The translations under genes were made by a program, and so were the position numbers. A stretch of 64,000 nucleotides of DNA, from positions 423,501 through 487,500 of the forward strand of contig JAOTOL010001282.1 of assembly GCA_034440575.1 (NCBI GenBank), written 5' to 3'. Positions 1 to 12,100 of the stretch are shown here, one piece after another. The number at the start of each line of letters is the position of its first letter. Within the stretch, counting starts at the first letter, position 1. The stretch is from Imbricaverruca yamaguchii (Eukaryota > Arthropoda > Thecostraca > Neoverrucidae). The notes under the pieces were generated by a model. The model saw only the letters and a program-made list of their open reading frames with translations. It searched no databases and had not been told where the DNA came from.

Positions 1-857
1 CTAAAGGGAATTAACGCCAGTTCATTATGGATTTCTCGATTGACATCGAGATACTCCAGTTTTTTAATTAGGGTTTTGGTACACATCGATCAGGATAGGT
101 CAGTTAGGGGCCAGGTGATCCAGTGATGATCCAGTGATATACGATTCAAAACATGTCTTCGATGTAAATATTTAACGTTGCGTGCCACTTTGCATCAGCA
201 GTTCCAACTGTGACAGCGCTGCCCCGCCATGACTGCGAAGCCCACCTCACCATACCAAAACACTCCAAAAATAACCTCGGAGACTCACATGCTTGGTGAA
301 ACAGAGCGCACGTTAGATGTTACGGCAGGACTTCCACTCAATTTCACAACTAAGACTTGCGCGGGATTTGGAAGTTGCGCGCGAATCGTAGCGTTGTACA
401 ATGGTGCACTTCCTTGGCGGGACGACGGCGTACCGGAGCTGGCAGCGATCCTGTAGTCGAGTGGTGCGGCAACGGTCCCAAGATAATCCCCGCCCCCACC
501 CTATGAAGCCATCATCCCCGAGACGACTACCGACAGAAACACGCTAGATTAATCCCGCATGACAGTAACGCCGTACGATATCGATCTAAAGAGCGTGTAA
601 TTCCTCACCTTGGTCCCTTCCTCATCACACACAGATGCAGCCCCACTGAACAGCGGTCATAATAGCAGCTTTGTGCTTCTCCATCATCAATAGCGACATA
701 CTCGCTCGTATCGGTAAATCACAGCCATCCGGAGTACCAGCGATGCAACAGTGCCCAGGAGCCAGGAAACTGCGCCTCCAATACGCCCGCCTGTCACACT
801 GACACGTCCGCCTTCATCCTGCCAGCACGTGGAGCCTCCATCGATCGCACGACTCAC
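1..857 (-). other. Intron after exon 8, no coding sequence recognised
   Basis: Follows a strong donor at 858. The open frames here (for example a 75-codon frame at 229) have no recognisable domain or exon-like boundaries. I see no repeat. Confidence 0.5.
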
Positions 858-970
858 CGAGCGCGAGCTATCTTTGTCTCCAGCTGGTGGATGAGTCGCA
901 ACGACTCCTCCTTCTCTGCCTCCCAGGCCACCTGCTCCTCCATGTGGTGGAACTCCTGGTCCTCGTGCGC
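858..970 (-). CDS. PHLDB: Exon 8: conserved EFxxxEE segment of the coiled coil, LL5/PHLDB-like
   Basis: 113 nt. The acceptor is GTTCCCGCGCAG and the donor GCTCG|GTGAGT. It enters in phase 0 and leaves in phase 2. The peptide starts AHEDQEFHHMEEQVAWEAEK and ends LRLIHQLETKIARAR. PHLDB1 and LL5-beta contain a closely matching block (FEDLEFQQLE, then a charged helix with EEE and a leucine pair). With exon 6 this is the main evidence for the family. The intron to exon 7 is only 319 bp. The next exons, and the C-terminal PH domain expected for the family, should lie left of the window. Confidence 0.83.
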
Positions 971-1289
971 CTGCGCGGGAACACCTAGTTACAAGTCGGC
1001 CCACCCATCGGCCCACCCAAATCAACACGTAACCATTAGCGCTTCACGCAAGGCGCCGGGAAGGCGGTGCATGCCTTTCCAACACGGATTGAGGCTCCAT
1101 TTGATCGCTCCTGAAACATATTGGTATTGACGTCGTTGGAAAGGGCTATACCGTTTCACTCGATCAATCGAACATCTCTTCAAAACCACAAAGCCCCAGC
1201 CGCACTACGCGTTCTTGATTGCATCCTCATCACATCCTCAATCCCACCACCGCCGGCCGCCGCTCCACAGCAGACGGCAGAGCGCACAC

Positions 1290-1433
1290 CTTGCGCTCCT
1301 GCTCCACCAATTCATGCTGGTACTTGAGCTTCTCCAGCAGCTGGGTCTCCTCGTCGGTGGTGCCGCGAAACCTGTCGCTGAGCTGTTCCAGCCTCTCGAG
1401 CTCGGCCTCTGCGGTCACGATCCGAGCCGCCAG
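1290..1433 (-). CDS. PHLDB: Exon 7: coiled-coil segment, LL5/PHLDB-like
   Basis: 144 nt, 48 codons, phase 0 to 0. The acceptor is CCCCCTTGTCCTCGCCAG, with a good pyrimidine tract, and the donor CGCAAG|GTGTGC. The peptide starts LAARIVTAEAELERLEQLSD and ends QHELVEQERK. Heptads (LERLEQL, LLEKLKY) predict continuous coiled coil. It follows exon 6 across a 12.1-kb intron filled mostly with repeats. The equivalent LL5 region has a helix with a KLERLQEL-like core before the next conserved block. (AGGTC)n repeats lie just upstream of the acceptor. Confidence 0.82.
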
Positions 1434-1619
1434 CTGGCGAGGACAAGGGGGTCAGGTCAGGTCACTATCCGGCCTGTCAGCAGCAGACTGACAGGTGAGG
1501 TCAAATAACCAAGTCATTAGTTCAGTAGGTGAGGGTGAGGTCATCACACATTGTACGTTAAATCAGGTATTAGACATTGCATTCAGCCATTCCATAAGCG
1601 ATGTCAGGCACCTAACAGG

Positions 1620-1712
1620 TTGGTTGGTTATTGGTTTTACGACACATCGACCGTTGAGTCATGTAGCATCGCCAATCTCTCACGCCGATTGGTCGCGGGC
1701 GAAGAGTAGCGA
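1620..1712 (-). repeat. SINE family A fragment, tail half, with TSD
   Basis: Matches the 3' two-thirds of the full SINE A at 4797: core block with CCAATCGGCGTGAGAGA (here reverse complement) and the tail that reads GTTGGTTGGTTATTGG on this strand. It is flanked by near-identical 15-bp repeats, CAGGCACCTAACAGG (1605-1619) and CAGGCACCAAACAGG (1713-1727), with one mismatch. It therefore inserted as a 5'-truncated copy lacking the tRNA head. (AGGTC)n runs lie on both sides (1451-1500, 1738-1765). Confidence 0.85.
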
Positions 1713-1737
1713 CAGGCACCAAACAGGAACAAGACGT

Positions 1738-1765
1738 GTCAGGTCAGGTCAGGTCAGGTCAGATC
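1738..1765. repeat. (AGGTC)n microsatellite
   Basis: Five or more uninterrupted copies of a GGTCA-type pentamer. Shorter runs occur at 1451-1465. Pentamer runs of related sequence recur at 31.76-31.87 kb. Confidence 0.9.
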
Positions 1766-1954
1766 ACGTACATAGCTTAGAAAGGAGTCAAATCAGGTAG
1801 GTCATCAGAGCCGTGGCCCGGTTTAGTCATCGTAACCATGTTTCTGACACACCCAAATAGACTAGATCCAGCGAGAACTTTATATTTTCACCACGCAAAG
1901 CTATAAATTGTCAGCGCACCCTACTTCATCATATTTCTTTGGGTCGGAACCCCT

Positions 1955-2011
1955 TAGGTTGGTTTGTTATTTGGGCTTAGGGGCACATCGACTGCTTCGG
2001 TCATACAGCGC
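1955..2011 (-). repeat. Fragment of a SINE tail (variant D)
   Basis: Contains GTTATTTGGGCTTAGGGGC followed by ACATCGAC and a CATACAGCGCCC end. Read on the minus strand it follows the same pattern as the SINE A core and tail (GCGxTATGAxx, GGTCGATG, CGCCCTAA, AATAAC). Related fragments are at 15.11, 27.10 and 49.61 kb. Confidence 0.6.
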
Positions 2012-2089
2012 CCACGGAATCCCTTAGGAAAGTCTTTGCTGCGCTACTGCAACCACATTACGATCAATCGCCCCCTGTGAGCCATAAGT

Positions 2090-2620
2090 GTATAGCGTGA
2101 GCACTTGTTAACACCTCCCTTCCCCTATGCAGTTCCCTACATTGTCACAGGCGCTGCGTCCACATACCTGTTCGACCCGGACGCCCAGCGACGTCATCAC
2201 GCCGGCGCCGTACGACGTCACACACACGTACACACACACACACACAAAGAGCACGGTTGGTATGACATCACGGGGACCAGTGGGCGGATGTCGCCACGGG
2301 TAGGGCAGCGCACACACTGCGTAGGCGGCCGCGGCAGCCTCGGAAAGAGCAGCGGCCAAGGTCGACGTCGACGATCGATCCGTCTGGCGATGCCGTGGCG
2401 GCCCCGCCCCGACCCGACGAGGCCGGCCGCCGCGGCCGTCGACGGAGCGCGTCCTGCCGCCCTCCCCCACCCGCGGCCCACATACACCGGGAAAACTGAG
2501 CTGTTTCCGGGACGGCTTCCGGCTTTCGCCAGCTACATGGTGCAGTCGCCTCGCTGCTACTTCCGTCACCGAATCGCATCGGTACTTGCACTAGCTGGAC
2601 AGCACTATTCAACAGTAGAC
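2090..2620. other. GC-rich block with (CA)n, coding status unclear
   Basis: Strikingly GC- and CpG-rich compared with the flanking intron, and it includes a short (CA)n run at 2218-2247. Long frames are open on both strands, as expected from high GC. No frame joins in phase with exons 6 and 7, which fit each other directly. It could be an alternative exon, an internal CpG island or a decayed repeat. Confidence 0.35.
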
Positions 2621-2639
2621 TAAGGGCGGGATCGGTCAG

Positions 2640-3755
2640 GTTTCATGATCGTCCGGACTAGTGTAAGGAGGTCAAGTATGCAACTTTCACCTCGAGTGGG
2701 CAGCACTCTAGTCGAGAGTCGAACAATTTTCATGACAAACACACATCTTCACCAAGGGGAGGTCAATGCTCGGCCTCTCTTCAACATGTCTTAGCCTTGT
2801 CATCAATTATAAAATAAAGAATACATCGACATGTACAAATGACATCAATATTATTTTGCACATGGTTTTTAGGTCGCCTTTCAAACAGTCATATTAAGGT
2901 TCTCATACTTGTCAAATATGCACTCTGACAGCAAACAACTGAAATACAAATATTGTTTTCTACAGTTCACCATAGCAACAATTACATGCCCAAAATTGCA
3001 TCATGGAAACTTGAGGGACTTAAAAATCAGACCTGGGCCGAAATCAGCACCGAATTTCCATCAGGCCAGCTCATTTTGCTTTAAAAGAGGGTTCAGAGCA
3101 CCACCTAGGAGCCAGAATGAAACACGTCCATTGCTTTTAGAGCATGGCAAAGACCTGCAAGCAACGGAACACAACTGCGCAAAATGAGCATGCAAACAAC
3201 TATATTGAGGCCTGCATTACAACTCCAACTTGTTCTTTTTTTGTGAAATCGCATCAGTGATTCAAATTACTAAGCCAATGCATCATAATTAAACGGATAA
3301 ATGCATTGCGCATGTTTGACATGGTGGATTTACGAGACATGATACTAAGCGTAACTTGTTGCGTGAACTGTCATTGAAGCATGAATTGCTGTTCCGACGG
3401 CAGAACTTGAGCCGCCAGTTTCGCGTGGCAATCATCGCCGTGTTGAGAGACTACTTGTTGCACACATGCTGAGTCAGCTGATGTCCGGGGTGGCTCCGGG
3501 CCTGTGGTTCAGCCCTCCCTGCCAGGCGCACCAGTCCACCGGCCGGCCAACATCGCCAGCCAGAGGCCGGCGCTATCATTAGCATGGATCGATCAGAGCT
3601 GCGCAGCCAGACCCACCGGAAACTACCCGCCTGATTGCCAGGCGAGCGCACCGTGGCTCCACCGCCTCGTACTGCGATCACGAGGGTCACTAACGGCTAC
3701 GTGGGGTGCGAAATTAACGTCGGAACTAGCACCTGACAGAAACTTGCCATAATCT
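2640..3755. other. Intronic sequence with nothing recognised
   Basis: AT-richer DNA without convincing exon boundaries or repeat structure up to the hAT element TSD at 3756. Confidence 0.4.
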
Positions 3756-4796
3756 GCTGTGATCAGCGTTGGAAGTGGCCTTTTTGGAACTTTTGCCATC
3801 CAAAGAATCACACACTCCGGAAAAATACACTCCTTGCATTGCTGGATGAAGACATCCTTAACTAGGAAGACAGCTAGATGGCATTATACAGTAGTGATAA
3901 CTTGGATGGAGAGGAAGATTCAGTCATACTGGGTCCCCTACCAAATGCACTTTCCAGTATAATTGAGGATAATGCACGTTTGTTATTTCAGGCCACCTGC
4001 AGGCACATTCCAAGAGGAGGCAGGAATGGAGCCGAAAATGAGATGCCAGCCAGATTGGAAGAATATCAGCTTGCTAGCATGCACAAGTACAACAGATGTC
4101 AACAGATGACAAAATATGGATCACCGCAGTCTGAATATGATCTCAATGCCACTGACCATTCCATATTTCATAACATTTTATCTTCCATATCATTCCATAA
4201 TATTTCATTTGTGTATGTGTGATTTCTGGTGAAGTGCAGGTGAATTAATAAACAGCCATCAATGCCTTCATGTGTATGTTCTCCATTTATGTAAAAACCT
4301 CAGAACAGAGTCCAGATGTGTCCAGAAGAATGTATGGCTGAACACCAAGAGCTAGAGTGGCATACACACAACTGGTAAGCCACAAAGGGTAGCACTTCCC
4401 CCAAATCTCCAAAATACTGGTGAATATGAGCATGTTTTGCCCTGGCATAATAATTTTCATGGGCATTATTACTTTTCCACACAAGTTTTACACACATTTT
4501 ACCTCTATAAACCATACAAAGTTATTGGGTTTGGCTAAGTTATGCTAGATTACTTTTTTTTTGTAAGTTAGCCATGTATAAAATTCCTTTGGGGATCATT
4601 CAGGATTATAAAAAAGAAGTTTTTTTTTAAATTAAAAAAACACTCAGAATAGCATAGGCTGTTTGGTTCGAATAGGCCATTTAGTTATTATTTTTTTTTC
4701 AAGGAAAAAAATTGCTTAGAAAATTTCCATTAAAAAGGCTTTCTTGCATCCAATTAGGCTGCAACTTTTTCTTCATTTTTAACATTACATTTCATG

Positions 4797-4955
4797 GGGA
4801 CGAGTAGCTTAGGGGTAAGTTGCTCGTCTCACAATCGAAAGGTTGTGGGTTCGAGTCTCACCTGTCGCTACTCTTCGCCCGCGACCAATCGGCGTGAGAG
4901 ATTGGCGACGCTACATGACTCAACGGTCGATGTGTCGTAAAACCAATAACCAACC
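4797..4955 (+). repeat. SINE family A, full length, Val-like tRNA head, TSD
   Basis: Starts GGGGACGAGTAGCTTAGGGG (A-box region). The anticodon arm carries CTCACAA followed by CGAAAGG as in tRNA-Val(CAC), and the B box is GGTTCGAGTCT. The core contains CCAATCGGCGTGAGAGA, then GGCGACGCTACATGA, then a tail ending CCAATAACCAACCAA. It is flanked by AACATTACATTTCATGG (4781-4797 and 4956-4972; one-base overlap is ambiguous). The sister hAT copy at 40.7 kb has a single copy of this target, so the boundaries are verified by an empty site. Confidence 0.92.
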
Positions 4956-6837
4956 AACATTACATTTCATGGTATATTTCCGAACCAAACCCGAGCCACT
5001 TTTTTGGTGTAATTTTGCTAAACAACTGCACTTGCCAAAAAATCGGTGGTCTCATCATGTAGGTACCTACTGTACGAACACATTCATAGTCATTGCATAC
5101 AAAATAAATTTCAAGAAATATCACCTTAAATGGCAAATTTGTCCATTCAGAAAGTCAGAGACCAGAACAGTGAAAAGTATAATGGTATTCAATGGAGAAT
5201 GGGGACAGGATGCACCAAACAATTCTCTGAACATTTCATGAATGCACAAATAATGCTTGAATGCATGCATATCTATATCTGCAGTAAATGTGCACTGAAG
5301 AGGTCTAGCCTCCGTTCTGAAAGAAAAACATTCACGCTTCAAAATGAGGTAAGTGAAAACAGGGTTTTCCACAAAAGCAAAACGATCGGTTTTGTTCATT
5401 ACTACGCTTGTCGGCAAAACATCGCAGCAACTAATATTATCATGTCCTGCTCCTTGTATTCTCTGAAGATACACAACATAAGCTTACAGCTTTGGCTTAT
5501 CCAAATCAACAGCTCGAATAACCGTGAAAATATTTGGTTATAAGTAGGTAGGTACCTACCTAGTCAGGTAATACCAACTCTCGTACCTCGAGCCAAACAC
5601 GCAGTCAATTCCATCCGGATAGCAGCAAAGAGCTTTAAAGAAAATCCTTCCTTCAATGAAAACAAATCACGCTCCGCTAACCCAATAAAGCAATTTACCT
5701 TTACCAGCCCGACCGCGTACGAAGGTCCGTTCTTAGATTCAATGGATTCACCGCTCTCCAGTTCCGACTCCGGCCGGAGCTATTTAAACCATTCCCACGA
5801 AAAGCCATAGATAATGCATTTATTTTTGCTTCCTTGGAGAATGACATGTTTTGCATCAAATGGGACGGATAAAATCGTTCATATTTATATTCTTAAGCAG
5901 GCAGGAGCGATATACATACAAAATATCAGAAGGATTTTCCCCATGAAAATTGCCTGAATTGTACCAAAACGTTCTTAAAACCTGCTAACAAGCGGGAATA
6001 GTTGTGTTCATGCCACTTTCACCACTCCGGACAAATTCAGATTTACGTGTGTTCATCTAATCTTCTACAATCTTATAAGCCAATACAATCATTCAGACCA
6101 AATTATTAATTTCTTCCCATAATCCTGATTATTATTAATCGAGAAAAAAGTTCCCTGTAATTCTCTTGGCAGTTTCCTCTAACTTCTTTTCATTTTTGGG
6201 TACTTCATAGCAATCATGGTGCGAAATGAGACGCTAATCTCCGCTCGTCCGTGACGATAGTCGGCTTTACAGCGGCAATTTGCCAGCCCGTCTAGTCGCT
6301 TTTGATCCTTCCAATTCCTTGCTTCAACTAAACATTCCAGACATGAACTAAAAAGTGCATCGAAATACATTAAATATTAATAAGAATTGACTTGAATACA
6401 TTTTCTGAACTTTCTCATTAAAAAACTTCATGGTCGTGAGAATAACAGATTTTAGACGGATTGTTTTAGTATAACTTTCCTTAAACCATTATATATTCCG
6501 AAACCCATATCCCGAGGTAACATTTTAGAACATCCCATATATCAGTCAGTGCGCGAACGTCCTGCTCTTGAGGTGTGTTGTGGATATGTATTAGTTGTGC
6601 GGTGTGGGCATGCCAGGAGTGACAGGTATGGATATATAAACTTGGTTGACATCGATTAAGTATACCTTTGTGATCATGTTCTCTACCATTACTCAGAAAG
6701 TTGCCTTATAAGTCATCCACGTAACGTGGATGACTTCAGACGACGATGTGTGGTGGACCCCATCTGGCTGTCTGTGAGACACTAGGATAGGAACCGAACA
6801 AATGATTTGAAGGCGTTTTATTCTGGAAGAAGAATCT

Positions 6838-6981
6838 CGGGTTATTTTACGACGCATTCAACCACAAGGTTGCATAGCGTCGCCAACCTAGCACACCGAT
6901 TGGTCGTGGGTGGACTCTGCAAATGCCGCCGGCCGCGAGATTGGAGTCAGACGCTCCACTATCTAAGCTACCGAGGCCCCC
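6838..6981 (-). repeat. SINE family B (Lys-like), inside left hAT copy
   Basis: Minus-strand copy with head resembling CCTCGGTAGCTTAGAT and core with GGCGACGCTAT, followed by a GTCGTAAAATAACCC tail. The B box region is degraded. The same insertion is present in the right hAT copy (38642-38790), so it entered the element before that element spread. Confidence 0.8.
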
Positions 6982-7235
6982 GGGTTTTTATTCTTAATTC
7001 CAGGAAACATCACTGCATTAAAAAAAAATGTATTCACTTCGTTATTTATAAAATGTATATACTTCAAATGTATACTTGGTGCTTCAATATACACCCCATA
7101 ATTTGGCAAACTGGAAAATTATACACTTCATTACATAGTGCTTCTCAAGATTATACACTCCATACTTTGGCAAGCCAAAAAATTATACACTCCGAATTCA
7201 GGACTGCGAAGTGAAAATCCAACACTGGCTGTGAT

Positions 7236-8870
7236 ATGTGTTCATCTCCTGAAATGACTTCCATCAACTCTTCAGCAACCAGCTGCAACATCAGTTACAT
7301 ATACTCGCCATCGCCGGACCCAGGCATCTAAACAATCGCAATCTCACAAACAGGCACAACATCCTCATGCCAACATCACCTCACGCCCATCACACCGCCT
7401 AATTAGTTCGGCGTAATGATGGCCTTTGATATATATCCATGCTATCCTTCATTCTACGTATAATTAATTTCAGGACATTACTTCATGATACCTTCTATCG
7501 CCTGAGTCTGCAGACGATAAAACCGGTGGTATACCGAACGGACGTTAGCGCGTTAGAACTGGCCGAGAAACAGCCTGGATATGAATTTGATGGGAGCAAT
7601 GCCTATTTATATATTTGAATTGACCGACGTGGGGCTACCCTTTGCGTATCAAATGCCAGATGCGGGGTACCCTTTCTCCATGGAGGTTTATTCGCATTAA
7701 TGCAAATTTTAATTTCTGTGATAAAATGGGTACCACTAGTTTTCCAGAACACGTTAAAGCCGTTGCCATAATCGATCTAAACGACCGGGTGGATACAACT
7801 CTGTAGAACTGAGCACTACCACGCCCGTAACACACGTGGGCGCAAAACAACGCAGATTTGTTCCGGAACGCCATCGGCCCAGGAACTTGTAATCCATTTC
7901 TTACGCTCCTGGTCGCAGAGACGGCGATTGAATGTACGCGTCTGCCCTATTCTCCACATCGCACATCGTGTCAACACCTTACTTCCGGATGTCCCCTCCC
8001 ACGGCCTCATGTACGTCAGAAACCGTCGACGCTGCAGGCGAGCCAACATATCGAAATAGCCGTGACGGCATCGCATTTCCAGCCCAATCAACTTGGAACC
8101 ACCAACATTGGGAAACGTCTGATCAACTGTTCGGTGTATTTAGAAACACCACCCATCAGCACAACGGCACCAATCGATGCCAACAACGAGACGTCGTCAG
8201 AACAGGAGAAAAACCGAACACCAGGCCACAGGACGAGCTCGTGCCGTTCTCTACAGCCGCCTCGGCAGATCAGTCGACTGCAATCCAAGCGGCCATTTGG
8301 TACGAGTCTCTGGATGACCATTTGGCCCATTTAATGGGTGCGGCTGGCAGCCTGCCAACAAGACACGCGCACTACGAGGCGATCCAGCCATGACGACGTT
8401 GGTCACGGGCCGCGCCAAAAGCGGCACAGACCTCGAGCACAAACAAAAACCGGATGCACACGTCTCCGCCGATCGGTAACTGCCGGGTGGCTGGCATGTG
8501 TCGGAGGTGTCGGAACACTTCGTGTCAGCGGTGTCAGAACACTCCGTGTCAGAGGTGTCGGAACACTCCGTGTCAGACAGCAATGTCACACGTGGGGTGT
8601 GAGGTCAAGTGTCAACGTATTATTGCGTTCGCAATCACAATAGAGCGAACCTAAACTGAATACTGGGATATATGCTTTCAGAATTATAATCTTTGGCTTA
8701 TAGCTTGCAGTAGGTAGAAAGGCGACCGTAGTTTTCCTTTCATTTATGGATAACGAAGCTACCTCTAGAGCTTTTGGATCCACTCGCAAGCAAAGTGGAA
8801 TACAATTGTCAAGGTTTCCAGTGCATTTCCCCATTCCCTTCATAACCGAGTTGTTTTTAACAGACGAAGG
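7236..8870. other. Intronic DNA with overlapping open frames, nothing identified
   Basis: Open frames on both strands at 7.8-8.4 kb overlap one another and have no recognisable domain. A short imperfect tandem of about 24 bp (GTGTCGGAACACTCC-like) lies at 8500-8580. No SINE or exon is seen before 8875. Confidence 0.35.
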
Positions 8871-8886
8871 CCATCGAGTCCACCAG

Positions 8887-9057
8887 CTGAACCTTGGGTT
8901 ATTTCACGACGCATTCAACCGCTAGGTCATATAGTGTCGCCAACCTCTCACGCCGATTGGTCGCGGATGGACTCGGTAATGCCGTCGGTTGTGAGATTCA
9001 AACCCGGAATCTTGCGATCAAGAGTCCGACGCTCTACCAACAGAGCTACCGCGGCCC
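8887..9057 (-). repeat. SINE family B, full length, Lys-like tRNA head, TSD
   Basis: On the minus strand it starts GGGGCCGCGGTAGCTCTGTT. The anticodon region is GGACTCTTGATC as in tRNA-Lys(CTT), the B box is GGGTTTGAATC, and the core is GACCAATCGGCGTGAGAGG followed by a GTCGTGAAATAACCC tail. It is flanked by 12-bp direct repeats CGAGTCCACCAG (8875-8886 and 9058-9069). Confidence 0.88.
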
Positions 9058-9069
9058 CGAGTCCACCAG

Positions 9070-9131
9070 GTACCAATCGGCGTGAGAGGTAGGCGACGCT
9101 ATGCAGCCTGGCGGTCGAATGCATCGCAACA
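9070..9131 (+). repeat. SINE B core and tail fragment, opposite orientation
   Basis: Begins at ACCAATCGGCGTGAGAGG and runs to a GAATGCATCGCAA tail. It abuts the TSD of the minus-strand SINE B copy, so two copies lie head to tail in opposite orientation. Confidence 0.7.
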
Positions 9132-12100
9132 GTGCCCAAGGTTCTCTTTAGACAAGAACCTACACGTTCTACCTAGTGGAATTAACTCTGAAACATGCAA
9201 TGAACTGCTATTGTGCATTCCTGTTTAAATTGGCAGAACGCTTCCCCGCTTTTGTTTGAGAACATACCAGCGTGGGAAAAGCGGTTCGCTGACCTGGAGT
9301 CGGAGAATAAAAAATTTGTATCGGAGCCCTCCAAGAAAAAGAAGATATTCCTGCCCATGGAGTCGGAGAATAAAAAAATGGGCTCAGACTCCACCCCCCA
9401 AAAAAAAACAGAAAGCTACTGGTGTCGGAGCCCCCCAAAAAAAGATGATTGCTGAAAAGCGTACAAGCCGCTTACTTACAAGCATACTTACACCCCTTTA
9501 CTGGACCCTAAGTCACTTCAATTACGCCCACTTAATTCACTCGCACTTACTAGGTTTTTCTCCGGAAAGCTCTCAAAACTTTGTCTCAACCCGAGTATAC
9601 CCAACCAATCGAGACAAAGATCTTCGCGCAAAGGGAAGGGGACAAAGCAGCGAGGCGAAACGCGCGGTCAAAGTGTGGTCGCTGTGTAAACATGACTGCA
9701 ATATTTACACAATTTCAAGACCGCTGCTTGACCTCAATTCCTGTCGCCTTTAATAGGAATTCATACGTCAATACGGTGTTACCTTTTTCTTCAGTTATAT
9801 AGGAATCAATACACTGAAGATATATGTTCCTAATCATGAAATTACGTTGTCTTTATCCTAGATCAAAACATGAATCGGGCGAGACCGTCCCAATAATTTG
9901 TTAATTCTCCTACTCTAGTACGGATATTGTCCTGTCCTAACGGCGACGTATCCAAGGGTGGTCAAATGATGAAATGATAGATTTTTCGTAACTATTTTAA
10001 ATGACGTCTAATTGTGACCATAAATGGCCCGGAGAACGTAATAACTCCGTACATGCACAGTTACTGCAGTTGCTGAAGTGATAAAACTACTATTCAGATG
10101 CTTTTCTCTTGATGGGTTACTGTAGTTTTGCGAATTGAGGTGGAATTCATACCAAAGTAACCCAAGGTCTTTTGCATTTTTTAAAGCATTTACATGGCTC
10201 CCAAAAAGAGGTCTTCTGCCATCAATGAAGTTCGCTAGCTGGTGCTATTTTATGCATTTCAATTCGAAATTAAATGCTCTATTTCATGAAATTAACAGAA
10301 TTACTTAAAACTGTCTGAGATCTCCAGAATTACGTTCTCCGGTAGTCTCCGATTGGAATGCGGCTGGAGAACAGGACCTCGGGTCCGATATGCGAGTATA
10401 TGACGTCGTTGTGCATATTTCGAGTTCCACTATGGTCGCAAGATATGGCAGCAAGACGAGAGGTTTCGTAATGGAGATTTTTTGGTGTAACGCCAGTATT
10501 TCCAGGAATTATGAAGAAGAATCGTGGTATATTCCAATATTTCCTTCTGAAGCGTCATTTCGACAGAATTCTGAAGACATACGGAAACCTAATCCCTCAT
10601 ATCTTTGTTATTTAGAATGAGACGAGATTGGGGCAAGCCGAATGACGATTCATCTGTGGTTACAGAGTGATTGTGCTGGGCCGCCGTCCTGCCAGTGTGA
10701 AAATATCCTGGAGAGTAATTGGCTGAGATAATAACCAGTTCCGAAATTTACATTATTTTGTTCTCTATTGTTTCTATGCTATGTCGATGCTTTTGTTTCG
10801 TTCGGATTTGGAGGCATCGTGCACACCAACGATTACCTGAGTAACCCCCGCGAGTTCGGCCTTGATTGGGGCTTAGACTGAGCCAGGACATAGTTTGTTT
10901 GACACATGCACAATGCAATCGAAACAACCACCACAAACTTGTAGGTATTCTGATATAACATGATATGATTCCTGGGCAATTGACTGCAACCTGCATTTCA
11001 TGCCTTATGACCTGCTATGCCATACTCTTCTGTTCTGTTGTCCAGGCTTCTAATTTGTATGATGGACTGGAAACTGCAACTGCATTGTTGGAGCTGTACT
11101 GAGATCCTGGAAGCAAAATGTCATCCATAAATTGGCACGTTTCATTCGGAGAATAAAAAAGTTCAACATTTGCAGTCACAATCCTGGAGAATAAAATGTC
11201 CTTAGGTCTCCATACTCCAGGAGAGGCCCAAAATTCCCACCCTGGAACATACACAATTCAGCCACCACTTGGGGGAAGAAAAATATTCACAAGGTCTCAG
11301 TCACTGGGAATATTCGAGTTGTCATACCACGGCATCACCATCAGTATGACGCAATACATGAAAATTAGTACAGGACAGAGCCTAACGGGCGAATCCACAT
11401 GAAACAAAAAGGCACCGGTATCCTCAGTGCAATCGCGGACGCGATTTCCCACCTAAATTAGACCTCCCACCCGACCCAGGCATAATATGCTTAAAACAGA
11501 AGCCAATGACGTTCCGAGTACTGTCAGGATCATGGTCAGCACCATTCTCTATTAACGACAGTCAGTGTGCTACATCCGCGCCACAAGTTAACTACAGAAG
11601 TACTAGCTACCTCCACTTCGTCGCACCCAACTGCGTATTCGCAATCACCGCCGACCCGCCCGGATTTGGGCACGAGGTGTCTGATTCATAGCTGCACCAA
11701 CGTGTCGTTTGTGGGAGGAGCGCGTACCTCCTCCAGCAGTGGCTCACACGCACTGATCGGAGATTTCGCCACCTATACTTCAGAAACACTGTTGGACGAA
11801 CGACGAGCACATGGATGGGAGAAGCAGCCGCATCCTCAGTCAAAGGAAGCCATTGTGGCGATCGTTAGTAATGATATCTATTAATTGCAAAGCATGTCAT
11901 TCACCTATAGTCGAGTTACTCGCTGACAAATTTAGCTATAAAAATAGACAAACCACTTAGGTTAAACTGATAACGCTGCGAACAACAATACTACTCATCA
12001 GTACGGGACAGGCTACCACCAACGCCATCTACCGTTGCGCAACATACTGGAAATTTGAACGGAAAGTGGCGCCGCCCTGATCAGTTTCGAATTCAGTGCT

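Larger units (their letters stand above)
3764..7227 (+). mobile_element. hAT-type DNA transposon remnant, left copy, 8-bp TSD
   Basis: A 3464-bp element bounded by CAGCGTTGGA at the left and the complement of CAGTGTTGGA at the right (CCAACACTG, ending 7227). Flanks are perfect 8-bp direct repeats GCTGTGAT at 3756-3763 and 7228-7235. A CAGxGTTG end with an 8-bp TSD is characteristic of hAT elements. I find no transposase frame, so it is non-autonomous or dead. The interior has imperfect subterminal repeats of the form GGAGTGTATAATTxxTTGG near both ends. It holds a Lys-like SINE fragment (6838-6981) shared with the right copy, and a Val-like SINE (4797-4955) that is unique to this copy. Confidence 0.88.

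Noticed and set aside
2108..2623. Long open frames in the GC-rich block as an exon of the main gene
   Set aside because: Exons 6 and 7 already join in phase. The frames are open on both strands and look compositional.
4797..4870. tRNA-Val-like sequence as a functional tRNA gene
   Set aside because: The cloverleaf is degraded, it is followed by a SINE core and tail, and the same head recurs in several dispersed copies with TSDs.
4843..5543. 132-137 codon frames inside the left hAT copy as a transposase
   Set aside because: They contain SINE sequence or have no transposase motif, and the matching frames are broken in the right copy.
7816..8393. Overlapping frames of 90-158 codons as a host gene
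   Set aside because: Frames overlap on both strands, with no domain, no good splice signals and no codon bias.
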